This document shows positions 48,801-60,982 of a stretch of 64,000 bases of DNA, piece after piece (within the stretch, counting starts at the first letter, position 1; each line of letters starts with the position of its first letter). The stretch lies in NCBI GenBank assembly GCA_029449245.1, contig JANATF010000001.1, forward strand, positions 1,364,001-1,428,000. The letters are read 5' to 3'. Both the position numbers and the translations under genes were made by a program. This stretch comes from Mortierella alpina (Eukaryota; Mortierellomycota; Mortierellomycetes; Mortierellales; Mortierellaceae). The notes under the pieces are model-generated. The model was not told the origin of the DNA. It worked only from the letters and a program-made list of their open reading frames with translations, and did no database searches.

Positions 48801-51800
48801 AGAGCTTGGGATCCAGGTCCTCGACAACATGGGCCAAAAAGACGGGGATCATCGTCGAGGGCGAGATGAAGACAAGACTGGAGATGGTGGACATGGCAGC
48901 CTTGTACATCAAAGGTGAAGTTGACTCTAAGCTTGCGGCGGCCATCACCAGTTGTTCAATGCGCTCCTTGTAGTCAACCACCAAGCGGCCAGGGTCCAGT
49001 CGCGCGCGTTGAACCATACTCATCCAGTCATATTTCTTTGTGGGCGAGGCGATGGCTTCATGGTGAGAGAGAACAATCATTTCCGTTGCAACCTCGGCCA
49101 TGACAGTCTGGTCAGTATCCGCGTTATATGTGGTGATGGCGGACAAAATCTCAGAGAGGCGATAGGCAGAGATGTGAAGATCGCTAGAGATGGTTGATGC
49201 TGCAAGCGCTACTGTAGAGTCCTTGACAGGTGTTTCAATGAGCGAGACCCATCGAAGTAACGATTCCCGGATGATGGTACCAATCTTCCTAGCATCGCTT
49301 TTGGCGCAGCGCTGCAGAGCACTGAAAGCTTCCTTGCGGGCATCGGCATAGGGCGATGCAGCGGCAGAGTAGATGAATCCAGTTCCGATGGCCATCTTGG
49401 CTTCCTCGTCAATGTTCTTCTCTGCCACCAAGGCCTCCAAAGCATGCACGAACCAGACACCTTCCTCGGCTGTCGTCAACTTGGTGTAGACTTTATCAAG
49501 GAGAACAAGCGAAGGCTTTGGCTGGAGAGCAAGGGCCGACTTGATGAGCTGGCGAGCTGAGGCATCGCCATCCTTGGCAAGTCGATAGGCAGCAGTGACC
49601 GCTACATAGCCCTCGAGTGGCCCATCCTTGTATGTCAATGGTGCCTTTTGGATGTTGTTGAAGGCGCTGATCAGAGGAGCCATGAAGGGGGCGACGTGTT
49701 TGGCAGCCGCGGGTGCATATTCGGCTAAGAGATGCAAAAAACAGTTCTAAATTAGATTCAAATGTTCGATCCAGAACTATGTAATCTGCATCATGCTAAA
49801 AATTCTTACCGTTCCAGATCAGGGTGCCCATTCCACGAGCCCAGGTCTTGCGAAGGGAGGCACGGGCGCTGCCAAGAGCAGCAACTCCAGCCTTGACGCC
49901 AGCAGTGACTTCTGGGATGTCCTTTCCGGTGGCCAATAGCACCTGTAAGTGCAGAATCGAGGCATCGATACCGAAAGTGACAGCTGTTTCGTTGGATTCC
50001 TTGCCCGTCATTGTGGTCAGACCAGCGAGGGCCTTTGTTGAAACGGCATCCGACTTTGTAGTTGCAGTTGTTCCGAGGCAGTCATAAAAGATACCGCGAT
50101 AATCTGGAGACGACACCTTTCCTGTCGTAAGCTGCTTTGTCATTTCTGTCACAACCTTAAGAACGTGCTCTTCTTCCTTGCTCTGCTTTGCAAATTGCTT
50201 GAACAGGGCAATGGCCGAGGTGCGGACTGATTCCGATGTCGAGCGCAGTCCATTCAAAAGAGGATCCTGAAGCGATGAGCTGAAGATAGGTGATGGATCG
50301 AAGGCGAGGGCTTTCACAAGATGAACCAATACTAAATTTGCACGAGTAAGCGCGTGAGGATTGTTAGCACTTGCTCTATAATCCCTCCTGAGCACGTTAA
50401 GGTAAGTTGCGCCAAGCCAAAGCGTAAAACAGGGATATTAATCGCCGTACCAGCAAAGACAATCTCTGGTGCACGAAGGACGAGACGCTCGATTGTGGGG
50501 AGAAGGTCTGCCTGAAAGTGATCCAGCGTTATGTAGTTGTGAATAAAGTCATTAAATGCCGTCTATGGGGAAGGAGTCAATGGTAGCAACAAGAAGGATG
50601 AGTATCATTGACGCAGCGCTTGCACTCTCATCGAAATGTCAACCTTGATCCGTCAATGAACCTACAGCGCAGCGAGCAGGAACCGCTTGCTTTGAGGAAA
50701 TCAGGTTGGTCAAGTAGAATTTGACAATGGCATCCCTGTGGGCAGCAATGTGTTCCTTTGCATCATTTGCCTTGTTCTTGAAGCGAAGAGCAACATCGAT
50801 AACTGTTCCCAATAATACAGAGTTGGTGTATGTTGGCGTAGTTGTTGTTGAGGTCAGGTGCTCGACAAAGAATGGAATCATCGAGGCGTTCTGTGAGTCG
50901 GCCATCCAAAAGAAACAAATATCCTGTAGTTAGTATGTCATTGCTGAGATGGATACAATGTTGCCTCTGAGGTCCAATGTGGGCTGCTGTGCGTACCTTG
51001 CGAATGCACCGGCGAACATCTGCGATCGCACCATGTGCCACGCTCGTCTTTGTGGTGTCGACCAAGCCATCGATCAGCACTCCCTGGCAGCCAAGTAGGG
51101 CCTTGGCATGTGGCGAGGGTGTCTCTGAGAAGCCCTTCAACGCGCAGGTGAGCAACAGGTTCACCCAGTTGAGGAGCACAAAGCGGTTGGATGCTGCTGT
51201 GATGTAGATGCTATGTGTTTTTACGAAATGGATTTTCTCACGCATACTTAGTCCCTGAGATTTCTACAATCTGCACAAGAAAAGGGATAACGATGGTGGC
51301 AAAGAGGCGCTTACCCATCCGAGCTTTTAGCGGCGAGTCTCTCTGTCTCTCTCTGCACAGCAGGGACCATGATCTTCAAGAATTCGTCCGAGTTCCAGGC
51401 ATTCAGCTCTTTCAGGACCTCGAGGACCGCCAGGCGCGAGGCTCTGTCGCTGTAGCGAGGGTATGAGATGAAGAGGACATGGACCAGAGCGGGAAGCAAC
51501 TCGACGGGGAGGTCTAAGACGGGGTATCAAACGCATGGACGCATGTTGGTGGCAAAAACAGAGAAGGCTTCGTTAGATAGGACGCAGACTGACTAGCAAA
51601 CCAAAAAAAAAAAAAAAAGAAACTTGTACGGTGGCGTATGTGTTTGGTTCGGAGAGAGACCTTTGCGCTTGATGCGGACCAGCAGCAGGTGGAGCAGCTG
51701 TGTGCGTCCGTTGACGGAGGAGGTGGTGATGGACGGCAGCAGGGTCTCCTTGATGTACAGGGGCCATGCGCATTCCGAGGGGTCGTGCGACCCAGTGGGA

Positions 51801-51814
51801 TCCGAAGGTTGCAT
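42814..51814 (-). CDS. GCN1: GCN1, ribosome-bound activator of the eIF2-alpha kinase GCN2
   Basis: Nine exons read from 51814 downward: 51814-51661, 51513-51315, 51210-50997, 50923-50666, 50562-50451, 50331-49810, 49724-44141, 44019-43691, 43568-42814. All frames join, giving 2,708 aa, close to yeast and human GCN1 (about 2,670). GCN1 binds translating ribosomes and GCN2 and relays uncharged tRNA during amino-acid starvation; it also senses collided ribosomes. The protein is one long solenoid of HEAT repeats. The eEF3-like middle is clear (RRGAAYGLAGVIKGRGISAL, FVHYIDSPSLALVMPILERG, DLIPYLPRLLPGVKEV, ATKAVDLLLPELERG), as is the GCN2-binding region near the end of exon 7 (FLQGLMNGSNSIREASALAI, TQITGPLIRIVGDRH). 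The N-terminus (YIKETLLPSI, VHVLFISYPRYSDRASRLAV) is assembled across short exons, so the start is somewhat uncertain. The C-terminal tail is acidic. Confidence 0.96.
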
Positions 51815-52376
51815 TGACTGGGGGGTCCAAGGGCGCGTTGTCCAGGCAGATCAGGCGGGAGAGAGAGTGGAGGGTAGGAGAAGATCACACACGCGACGGG
51901 GATGGGGATGAGGAAGAGGACGCGGAGTGGATGCGAGGGATGCGAGGGCTGCGACGGGGCGGCGGGGATGGACGAGAACAAAAGAAAAGGCAAAAGGAAA
52001 CAGTGAAGAAAAGAACAAAGGAATGCGATCAGTAGCGTGCTGCGTCCTTTTTCTTTTTGTGTTATTTTCACTCTCCAACAGGTCCAACAGGCTTCAGCAC
52101 AAAGCACAATTGTGTGCCGCGATGCACAAGCCACCTGCGGCGCCTGCCCGAGTGGTATTTCCACGTCATGGTCGTCTACTCACACACTCACACACTCACA
52201 CACATACCGCCGCGAAGCACCACCACGCGCGACTACGCCTCCCCATTCCCTTGCTCCACGCTCGGCGCGCCTTTTTTTCGGCTCTAGCGGACTTCTCCCT
52301 GCTCCTATTGGCCTGCTCAGCGCACGCGCTTGGCCTCCATCCTTCTGCAGTTCCATCCTCCTCCTAGACCGAACGT
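51815..52376. promoter_or_regulatory. Divergent promoter region GCN1 / NBAS
   Basis: 562 bp between start codons. No TATA box. CACA/ACTC repeats occur near 52180-52205. An additional non-coding first exon for either gene could lie here. Confidence 0.55.
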
Positions 52377-55300
52377 ATGGAGAAGCAACGCCAGCTGTAC
52401 GACATTGACGCGGTCGCCATCTGGACCCCCAACGACAATGCAGACGCGCATCCAGCTGCAGGCGACAGCCCGGCATCAGCCTCCAACGACCTACAGCAGC
52501 AGCTCGCTGTGTTCGACAAGGACGCAAAGCGCAAAGTCACTCAGTGGAAGCAATGGTTCCTCCGCCGCATCGCAGCCAACATCTCTCCCCTCTTCCTCAC
52601 CACCACCGTCCCCGCGGGCCTGGCCTCCACCCTCACACCCTTAAAGTCGTCATGGCAGATCTCCTTGAGCCCCGACAGTCTGTTTCTAGCCGTCAACCAC
52701 GAGGACAAGATCGAGTTCAGGACCCTCAACTCCAACTACCAGGTCGTCCATGCTGTCTGGGGCCAAGCCAAGAAGACGGACCTGTACCCGAAGTGGAGGA
52801 AGATCGCCTGGAGCTTGGACTCGAAACTGGTCGCAAGGAGCTTCAGCGACGGCACGGTCGAGATCATCGATACCAAAGGACGACTCTTCGGATCCATCCT
52901 GCCCACTGATCTCGACCTCAACAGCATCGCTGGAGAAGGCGACAGCCAATCAAACACCACCTCGGGGCAACTCTTTGTCGAGCCACTCTGCTACCTTGGA
53001 TTTGTTCCTGTCCAAACGCGTGACGCGGAAGGGGCGCTCGGCCTAAAGTTCAACGGATACGAGTATGCCTACCAGCTTATCACACTCTCGTACGATGGCA
53101 TCCTCCGGAGTTACCTCTTCAACACGACCGAGGCCCTTGATCAGCCCAGTTCCACTCCAACATCGCCCATCCAGGATCATCCCCAGAGCGCGAAACTCCA
53201 GCATCGACGCTCACTGTTGGCAACACAGTCGCTCATCACACCAAGGCATACCTCATGGCCTCGGGAGGGCGCCTCTGATCCAGGCTTCTTTTGCTTCTAT
53301 CACAAGTTTTCGTTCAGTCCCTGGTTCCGCACGGTGGCGTGTGCTTCAGTGGACAAGGACGCTGGCATCCTCTGCATCGGCGGGGCACCGCATTCTAGCA
53401 AGAATCATTCATCTGGTAAAGAAATGCAGCTGGATAGTCCTATATGCAAAATGACTTTGGTGTCTATGGTTCGCTAAATGTACTCATCGTCAACCTCTAG
53501 AAGACACGGAGGCGCAACCGGGTGTCATGTTCTTTGCTATGGAGCGGGACGCGCCCTACTACAGGAAATACAAGCCCGACGGACAGCTAGAGTCGTCGGT
53601 CGATAGCATCCTCGAGCGAACAGCAAACACGCCAGCAACCCCAAAATACCCATCGGGACTATCCACCATCACCCACACCATCCAAAAACTACTTGAGCGC
53701 GACGCTAGCCTCACCCATGATTCAGTGCACACGATCGTCCATCATGAAAAGTACGGCGTGCTTTCGCTCGACTGTGCAGGATCACTCACCAGCTGGACTC
53801 TTTCCAAGGAGCAAGGGGGCGTGGCCAAGATGACTTGGGACGGCGATCACCTCAACTACTACGCCAGGTCCAAGGAACACAGCAACCTCTCGTTCCAAGA
53901 GTTCCAGGATCTCGGGAAAGAATATCGCTCGAACGGGACGTCAACGCATCTGATCGGGGTGATGAACGGAAAGTGTGTCTCGATGCGGTACTGGACCAAG
54001 GATGCCATTCTTTTGGGGTACGAGAGCGGGGCCATGATCGTCCTCCAGATTCCAGACCTCATCAACATTCTGGGCCAAGAGCCCAAGGTCTTTGCGTCCT
54101 GTCTCGAGTTCACCACCTCTGGATTCGCCTCCCATGACGAGCAAGTCTTTGTGATCGAGGAGATCACTCGAATGATTCGGGCCCGCGTGGTCGGCAACCA
54201 ATATATCATGATGACGGACCAGGAGGACAAGGCACTGGGCGAGCCCACAGAGCAAGAGATTGCTCAGATGATGGGCAACGAGGGGTTGCTCTTCAAGTGG
54301 ATTGCGCAACTGACAAAGCACTTTGATTCTGGAAGGACCAACGATCAGGCAGCGAGGCAGCAAAAACTGATTCTCGTGCCCAAGCGGACTCTTAGCCTCT
54401 ACCGGATGCTGCGTGTACCCCCAGAAGAGCTTTTGTACCGGAAACTCGAACTTAAGGACTACTCGTCAGCACTCGCGTTAGCAGCAACGTACGAATTGGA
54501 CACCAACATTGTCTACCAATTTCAATGGAAGCAGCTCACGCACGTCAGTGCAGAGCTGGTGTCAACGTTACTAGGAAAGATCACGGACAAGGAGTGGGTC
54601 CTCTCAACCTGTATCCGAAGCGCAACGGAGGATTTGGAAGGCGTGCGGACTTTGATGGAATATGGACTGCAAATCACGGAGGGCCTGATGGACGACATTA
54701 TCCGCCGATGCGCACTCGGACCCGAGGTCAAGATCGCTTGGATCAGAGCTGCTGCGTCTGGCGAGCCCATGAGTGCCCTAGCCAATCAGGCATTGGCTAA
54801 AGCGCAGCTCACGCCAAAGGAGATCCTCTGGTGCAAGTACCGATGGTACTTCATAAAGTACCTCAATCGGCTCTCGACTTTTGCAGAGCTCGTAAGGGCA
54901 GAGAGAGTCAGTAGGGAGCAGGAGGAGGTAAGGATAGCACAGCTCCACAAACCAACAAAACCCCAGGCTCCACACGATCCACTGGACCCACTTGGACTCG
55001 TGAAAGAAGAGTACGTTGAGCCAAGGGCACCATCTCAGCCACTGTTGACAGGCTCATATACCACCTTCAAGGACATGGATCTTTCCATGCAGGCCTGTCG
55101 ATATGCAGAGGCGCAGTTCACTGAGGGAGTCAAGATCCTCTTTAATCGCCACAATCGCGAGGTGTGGCCCTGGAGACTGGCGATCGTCAACCGCATCCCC
55201 GAGACCTGCCCTACCGCGCTTTATAGGGACCTTTTACCCCAGATCGACCCCAGCACGCAGATGGAGAGACCATGGGAACAGGACCACCCTTGGAATGATC

Positions 55301-58188
55301 TTGATTGGGTCGAGGTCCCCGAGTTTAGGACATTGGTGTTTGGAACCTCCGATCATGATATGGATGCGTACTGGGAACAACGGGCATTGGTTCTGGAGGA
55401 GCGCAAAGCCGCCCACGGAGGCTCGGAAGCGGCCATGTTGGATATGGACGTCATCCACAAGGAAACTGAGGAGATCATGCCCTCTCCACTGGACTTCCCG
55501 GCCACCAACGAAACGCTATCGCATTGGTACATTGACCGAGCCCTGGAAATTGATAGGACTGCAGGACTGATGATGGAGGAACGCCGGTTGATCCAATACG
55601 GAACGGATCACCAGGTGTCGCAACTGGAGACTCTGAGCGAGGACCTGGAGATGCTTTGCAAACTGATCTACGAAATCAAACCCAACAGTCGCAGCCCAGA
55701 GGCAAAAGCCACATGGGCAGGAACAATCTTGAATCTTTCCTTGGAACAGTTTTCGGTGATGAACCCAATGGAGGTGGTGCAGCTTTGTTTGAGTATGAGC
55801 GACGAGCGGACCATTGTCCATGATATCCGGCGACTTGTGCTGCCTTATCTCACCGTGGTGATCCCCAGGCGTTGGCAACGGGGGGACTCGACACATGTTC
55901 CGGGACAGGGTCTTCCTGCAGGACTGGATGCACGCAATCCCATGTCGTACCTGTATGCCTACCTGTTAAGCCAGAGTCCCAATCACCTCTCGTGGGTCGA
56001 TGCCGTGGTTGAGGCTTCAAAGCCCGTCTACGAGGAAGAGGAGAGGATCATCAGCAATGATATGGATCTCTCATGGTTGACCTTGTCTTGTATGTACGGT
56101 TGCAGGACGGTGGATGACTGGAAGGTGATGAGCGATATGATTGTCTGCCTCCCCATGTTTGAGCAGACCGAGGACGTGGACGAGGCAGTAGACAAGGTCC
56201 GGAGAGCAGAGCTCCGAAAGGACATTTTTATTCCTGGAGGCACAGGAGGAGCAGGAGGAGGGGACAAGCAGAATACTGGATTATCCATTGTGCAGGATCA
56301 TCGCCCACGGATACCTCAACAGCTGGACCCGCTCAACATGTACCCGGCCTTTGTGAAATATGCGCCCACCCAGGGACTCATGCAGCATGCCCTTGATACC
56401 CTTGAAAAAAACCTGACCGCTGCAGAGACCTTGGCGCGGTATGACCTCCCCGTCCAACTCTCTTGGTTCCTTGAGAATTCGGATTCAGAAGCGAGCCAGT
56501 TACAGATGGTCACCAAGATGGCGAGACTGGCCAGCGGAGGGCCTGAAAAGATGGGTGAACGCTTTGAAAGCGAAGATGAATGGATGTTACTGCTGGAGGA
56601 TTTGATCCGCCTTCGAGGAGGCGAGCAAGGGGGTGGAGTCCTGGGATTGGTGTCGGAACAGGACATTTACCGCGAGTACCTGGCGGGAGTTCTTAGCTGT
56701 GGAAGTAAGTGCTTCAAGAGTCAGCTATTCAAGGCTTGCTCTGCTCTTTTTTCTTGTGTGTCTGCAATTGGAAACTAAGCAATATGCATATGCGCGTGTT
56801 TTTTTTCTGTGTCATAGAATTTGAGCTTGCCAAGGCCATTCTCTTCCCGCCTGGATTGCTCCCGCCTCTCAGACTGGCGACAGCAGAGAAGCTGGTGATC
56901 GACTGCTCGAACGAGATGTTCAACAATGCAACCTCTGGGAATCGACATCAAGGTCTTATGAAGATGGCTTACGAGTGGTAAGTGAAGGTGAGGTTTGAAT
57001 AGCAAATCTTGCCGTTACCGAATGGATATTGATATCAACTTTGTATTTTTTTTTTTGGATTGACCCGATAGCCTAAAAGTGTTGCCGGAAACCACCAACA
57101 TTCGCCGAGAGATGGATCTGATCGAGGCCACCAACTTCATGACGTCCACCTACCACCTCACAGCACCCGGAACCAACGCCATCATACTACCGCTCCAGAT
57201 TCGAGCCACAGAGAACCGATTGTCACTGGTACGACGCCTGGTCATGACCCACGAAGATGCCTACCGGGACCACGCTGAACTGCTGGAGCTAGCCTACAAG
57301 GTCACGGGGGTGGGTCCCAAGAAGGCTCTGCGACAGCAGGTCGAGACGCAGGTTGTTGGCATGCTGATCGAGGCAGCTCTACGAGGACGGAACCATGTCT
57401 TTGCTCTCAATCAGTCGGAGCGCTTGATGGAGTTGCTCAAATCTTCGGGAGCTGTGGATCTGAACGCGGATGGATCGCCCAAACTGAGGCGCGTGGCCAA
57501 GAGCAGCAGTAGCCTTCACTTGGCTGGTAACAGTGGCAGCGAGGATAGTGAGACAGCATCAGCATCAGCAGCAGCAGCACCAACCCGTGATTCCAGACCC
57601 TCCTCGCCATCCTGGTCGTCCTCTCGGCCGGGTTCAAGATCTGGAACGACGACGGGCAATGCTGTGACAGCACATGGATCGCCCTCGCTCTTGGAAGGTG
57701 ACCCTGATGTGAAGAAGCCCTGGGAAATTTTTGTTCAGGTGGCTACAGAATCCGAGGGCCGAGAGTACTCGAAGCGATTGGCGACGGTTGGGTATGCGCT
57801 GGCGAGCTGTCCGGCGGATAGGATTGAGAGCGTGCTGGAGCTGTGGAGATCACTGGAGATGGAGTCGGTCCTTGCGCCGGTGCCAGAGGTGGATCCTCGA
57901 CGGGGCGTTGCAGGGTTCATGTCGACGATGATGGATAGGACCGTGTCGACTGCTTCGACTGGTAGTGGCGGTGCTGGGGCTGCGGCGGGGACAGCAGCAG
58001 GAACAGCGGCAGCAGGAGGAGCAGGACCGCTGGCGGAGATCATTGGCAGGGTCGGGTCGAGCAGGATGGGCAGTGTGCACCAGGACGCCATCCGGCGTGA
58101 GCAGAGCATGAGGAGCCAGCATGAGCACGAGGGTGGACGCAAGCGCGACAAACTCAAGTCGCTCGTGAGCTCGATCTGGGCACAGTAA
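52377..58188 (+). CDS. NBAS: NBAS homolog, Sec39-domain subunit of the Dsl1/NRZ ER tethering complex
   Basis: Four exons: 52377-53415, 53501-56704, 56818-56977, 57072-58188; 1,839 aa. NBAS with RINT1 and ZW10 forms the complex on the ER that captures COPI vesicles coming back from the Golgi. The N-terminus is a WD-type beta propeller (SWQISLSPDSLFLAVNHEDK, KWRKIAWSLDSKLVARSFSD, GTVEIIDTKGRLFGSILP). The Sec39 solenoid follows: RMLRVPPEELLYRKLELKDY, SSALALAATYELDTNIVYQF, QWKQLTHVS and WVLSTCIRSATEDLEGVRTL all align by eye with animal NBAS. Human NBAS is 2,371 aa (from memory), so this copy is shorter, mainly at the C-terminus. That end is a Ser/Ala/Gly-rich stretch and not a conserved domain. 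Yeast Sec39 has only the Sec39 part, so the full-length form is informative about the lineage. A poly(A)-type AATAAA overlaps the stop (58187-58192). Confidence 0.9.
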
Positions 58189-58456
58189 TAAAATTAGACG
58201 CGTTTGCTTCACTGGGTGCTGTGGTGGGTGTGCTTGAACCACATTTTTTATCCGGCCAACGTGTCAAGCAACGAGAACTGGAGCGTGACACGGAAAGCGC
58301 TCTTTTTTGAGGCGTGTTACATTCACTCGCTGCTTCTCTCACTCTCGTTCACACACACGCACACACACACAGCGCCCATCCTCACTCTCCATCGCATCCT
58401 CACTCTCCATCACACTCCACCCATTCTCGCTCTCGCACAAAACATCACGCCTTCGT

Positions 58457-60245
58457 ATGGACAGGACAGCCGAGTTCAAGGCTGCAGTCAACGCGCTGCT
58501 TAGCCGCGGCCAGCTCCATCACACCAGCCACGCCAACGGCGCTGCAAGGAGAGGCAAGGACGCTGCTGCGTACCAGGAGTTCTCGCGTTTGGCCACAGCC
58601 ATCGGCCACGATATCAACGACACTGTTACGAAACTGCACAAGCTGACCAAGTGCAAGTATATATCGCCAGCGGTGCACCCTTTTCATTCCTCGTCATGAC
58701 AAACTCTTGTGAATCTCATCTAAATCATTGTCTACACCGTCTCTCCTCTTCCTTCGCCTGGCAACAGTGGTCAAACGCAAAGCATTGTTCGATGACCGGC
58801 CTGTCGAGATCTCGGTATGTTGACGCATACGGCCTTGTTAAAGCGAGCTTGGACTTTTCCAGCAAGTGGCATTCACATGTTAAACAATTCTACTTTTTCC
58901 TTTTTCCAATGCGGCCATACAGGAACTCACACATGTCATCAAACAGGATCTCTCTCGACTCAACGGCCAAACTATGGCCCTCCAGCAACATGTGCGAGCC
59001 AATGCCGCCAAGGCCAACCGATCAACACGACAGATGGATGAGCATTCTGCAAACTTGGTGATCATCCTGCAGTCAAAACTCGCCAACACGAGCATGGGAT
59101 TCAAGGAAGCTCTGGAGATCAGATCAGAGGTATGCACCAAATTGAATGACAGCGCGTGTTAGTTCCACGATGAAACTACCATGGCTTAACCAATTCTTAT
59201 ATCGCGGGAGTAGAGTATGCAAGCATCTAAGCAAAGGCAAGATCAGCTTCTACACGCACCAGCAGGTCATCAAGGACATGGGCAGGGACAGGGACAGGGA
59301 CAGGGACCACCATTGGGACAAGGGCAGGGTCACGGACAAGGGCAAGGGTATGGACCAGGACAAGGGCCATCATTAGGACTGCCGCAGACGAGTATACTTT
59401 CGCCACTGCGCAACACCGCCCGTTCACCCATCGGACTCGTCCCCACCACACCTACACCTTCCAAGCAGCATGGCCCATATCCCAATAATACTATACCCCA
59501 GAATGGAAGGACGTCGCCATTTGCAAACCCGCCCCATTCTCGGTCGCCTTCATCGTCACTACCGCAGCAGCATCAGCAGCAATACTCGAATGGCTCTTCC
59601 GATGTCGATCCATATAGCAGCAGCAGTGTTCACCGGAGGAAAGGAATCAATGGCAGGTCCGACGACTTTCAAGGACAATACGAAGACGACAACGAGTCTG
59701 CTGGCCCAGCCTCCATGTTGTTTAATCAGCAGCAGCACGCACCGCATGTGGAACAGGTATGTGGGAGGAGGCCCTGCATGGTCGATTTTTTTGAGTTTGT
59801 TTCTTGGAGCATTGATGTTCGACGGGTTTGTTGACAGTTTTTCTAACGGCTATTGGTATTCTTTCCGCACAGTACGTTCAAAACCGATCGACAGCCATAG
59901 AGGCTGTGGAATCGACACTTCAGGAGCTGGGAGGCATTTTCCAGCAGCTGGCACAAATGGTTGCGGAGCAACGCGACACTGTTCAAAGGTAAAAGTCCGT
60001 GTGTGTGTGTGTGCTTATCAAGAGTCTCTGTCTTGGTAACCATGGTTACTAACGATTTATTTTCTTTTTTCTGGAACACCGCACACAGGATTGAGGCGAA
60101 CACGGATGACATTGAGCTGAACATCAACGAGGCGCAGAACCAACTGTTGCGATACTACCGCAATATTTCCTCGGACCGGCAGCTCATGATTAAGATCTTT
60201 TTGACCATTATCTTTGTCTTTCTTGTCATTTCACTTATGTCATGA
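58457..60245 (+). CDS. SED5: Golgi Qa-SNARE SED5 / syntaxin-5
   Basis: Six exons: 58457-58652, 58768-58814, 58923-59129, 59214-59756, 59873-59988, 60089-60245; 421 aa. SED5 drives fusion of ER-derived and intra-Golgi vesicles. It has an N-terminal MDRTAEFKAAVNALL peptide (the Sly1/SM-protein binding type) and an Habc bundle (IGHDINDTVTKLHKLTKLVK, RKALFDDRPVEISELTHVIK, QDLSRLN). A long Gly/Gln then Ser/Pro linker follows. The SNARE helix reads YVQNRSTAIEAVESTLQELG, GIFQQLAQMVAEQRDTVQRI and carries the central Gln of a Qa-SNARE in FQQLAQ. The tail anchor is MIKIFLTIIFVFLVISLMS. The first intron (58653-58767) needs a GC donor to keep the frame and give the family's KLTKLVKRK. It lies 268 bp after NBAS, a partner pathway. 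Confidence 0.94.
58653..58767 (+). other. GC-AG intron of SED5
   Basis: Exon 1 ends AAGT and the intron begins GCAAGT, the known strong consensus for GC donors; it ends CAACAG. This joins T with TG to make Leu and yields KLTKLVKRKALFDD, as in animal syntaxin-5. The neighbouring GT donors (58651 and 58657) put the second exon in the wrong frame. Confidence 0.8.
59276..59368 (+). repeat. GGACAGG-type coding repeat in SED5 linker
   Basis: Tandem imperfect hexamers of GGGACA/GGGCAG type coding a Gly-Gln-rich linker (GQGQGQGQG and similar) between the Habc and SNARE helices. Confidence 0.8.
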
Positions 60246-60982
60246 GAAAAGTCGAGGTATGAAAACGACGAGTACCGCACCCTTTTTTCACGTAGATGTC
60301 GTTTTGTTTAGAGAGTTATAAAACTTTGAGGGATCGGCGCGGTCCTACGTGTACTTTGTTGGCTATCAATCTAGATCGGGCGGTTCTAAAATCTTCGCAC
60401 GAAGCTTTGCATCATTGCTAACGGGCGTGCTTTTCATCTCGTGGGGTTGGGTGCGGAGAAACAATCAACAAAACAATTGTGGAACGCCGGGTAAAAAAAA
60501 GAGTGCGCGCCTCACAGACGCACTTCAAACCTCTACAGTAATCTCTTCTCTGTCACCCTCTCTCTCTCTCTCCTCCTCCGCTCTCCTCTTAGCTCCTCTT
60601 TCTTCCGCCTCTCCTCTCCAGTTCTGTTGACCCTTGGCTCTCGGACTCCTGTGTTCCTTGGCCTTGCCCTTCTTTCTCTACGTTCCACGACCAAGGCTTC
60701 TTTTGCTCTTGATCACGACGTTGGATCTGCAGAGAAGTTTCTCGTCACACAGCTCCTTTTACATCAACCGCAACGGTCGCGCGCTGCCTACATATTAGAC
60801 TAGTAGACCATGTTGCTCTGCAAAACAATGGACACCTGGGTCCGTTTAGCATTCGCATTGTTCATGACCTGTTCGACATGAGAAAGAGAGGGAATGCAAC
60901 GAATGAATGCTCATTGACCCTCTTACTTTTTTGTATGCATACACGCATCTCTCGTTTTTAATTTCTTAACCTGCAGGGTCCA
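60246..60982. other. Intergenic region SED5 to ABCC gene
   Basis: 737 bp without a recognised gene. The middle (about 60545-60630) is C/T-rich. A CCTGCAG just before the ABCC start (about 60970-60976) looks like a splice acceptor, so a 5'-UTR intron is possible. Confidence 0.5.

Noticed and set aside
51248-51263. A possible 16-nt microexon in GCN1
   Set aside because: The preceding exon ends in phase 2 (GATGG), so this piece would introduce a stop; direct splicing from 51315 to 51210 gives SSDGIYITAAS in frame.
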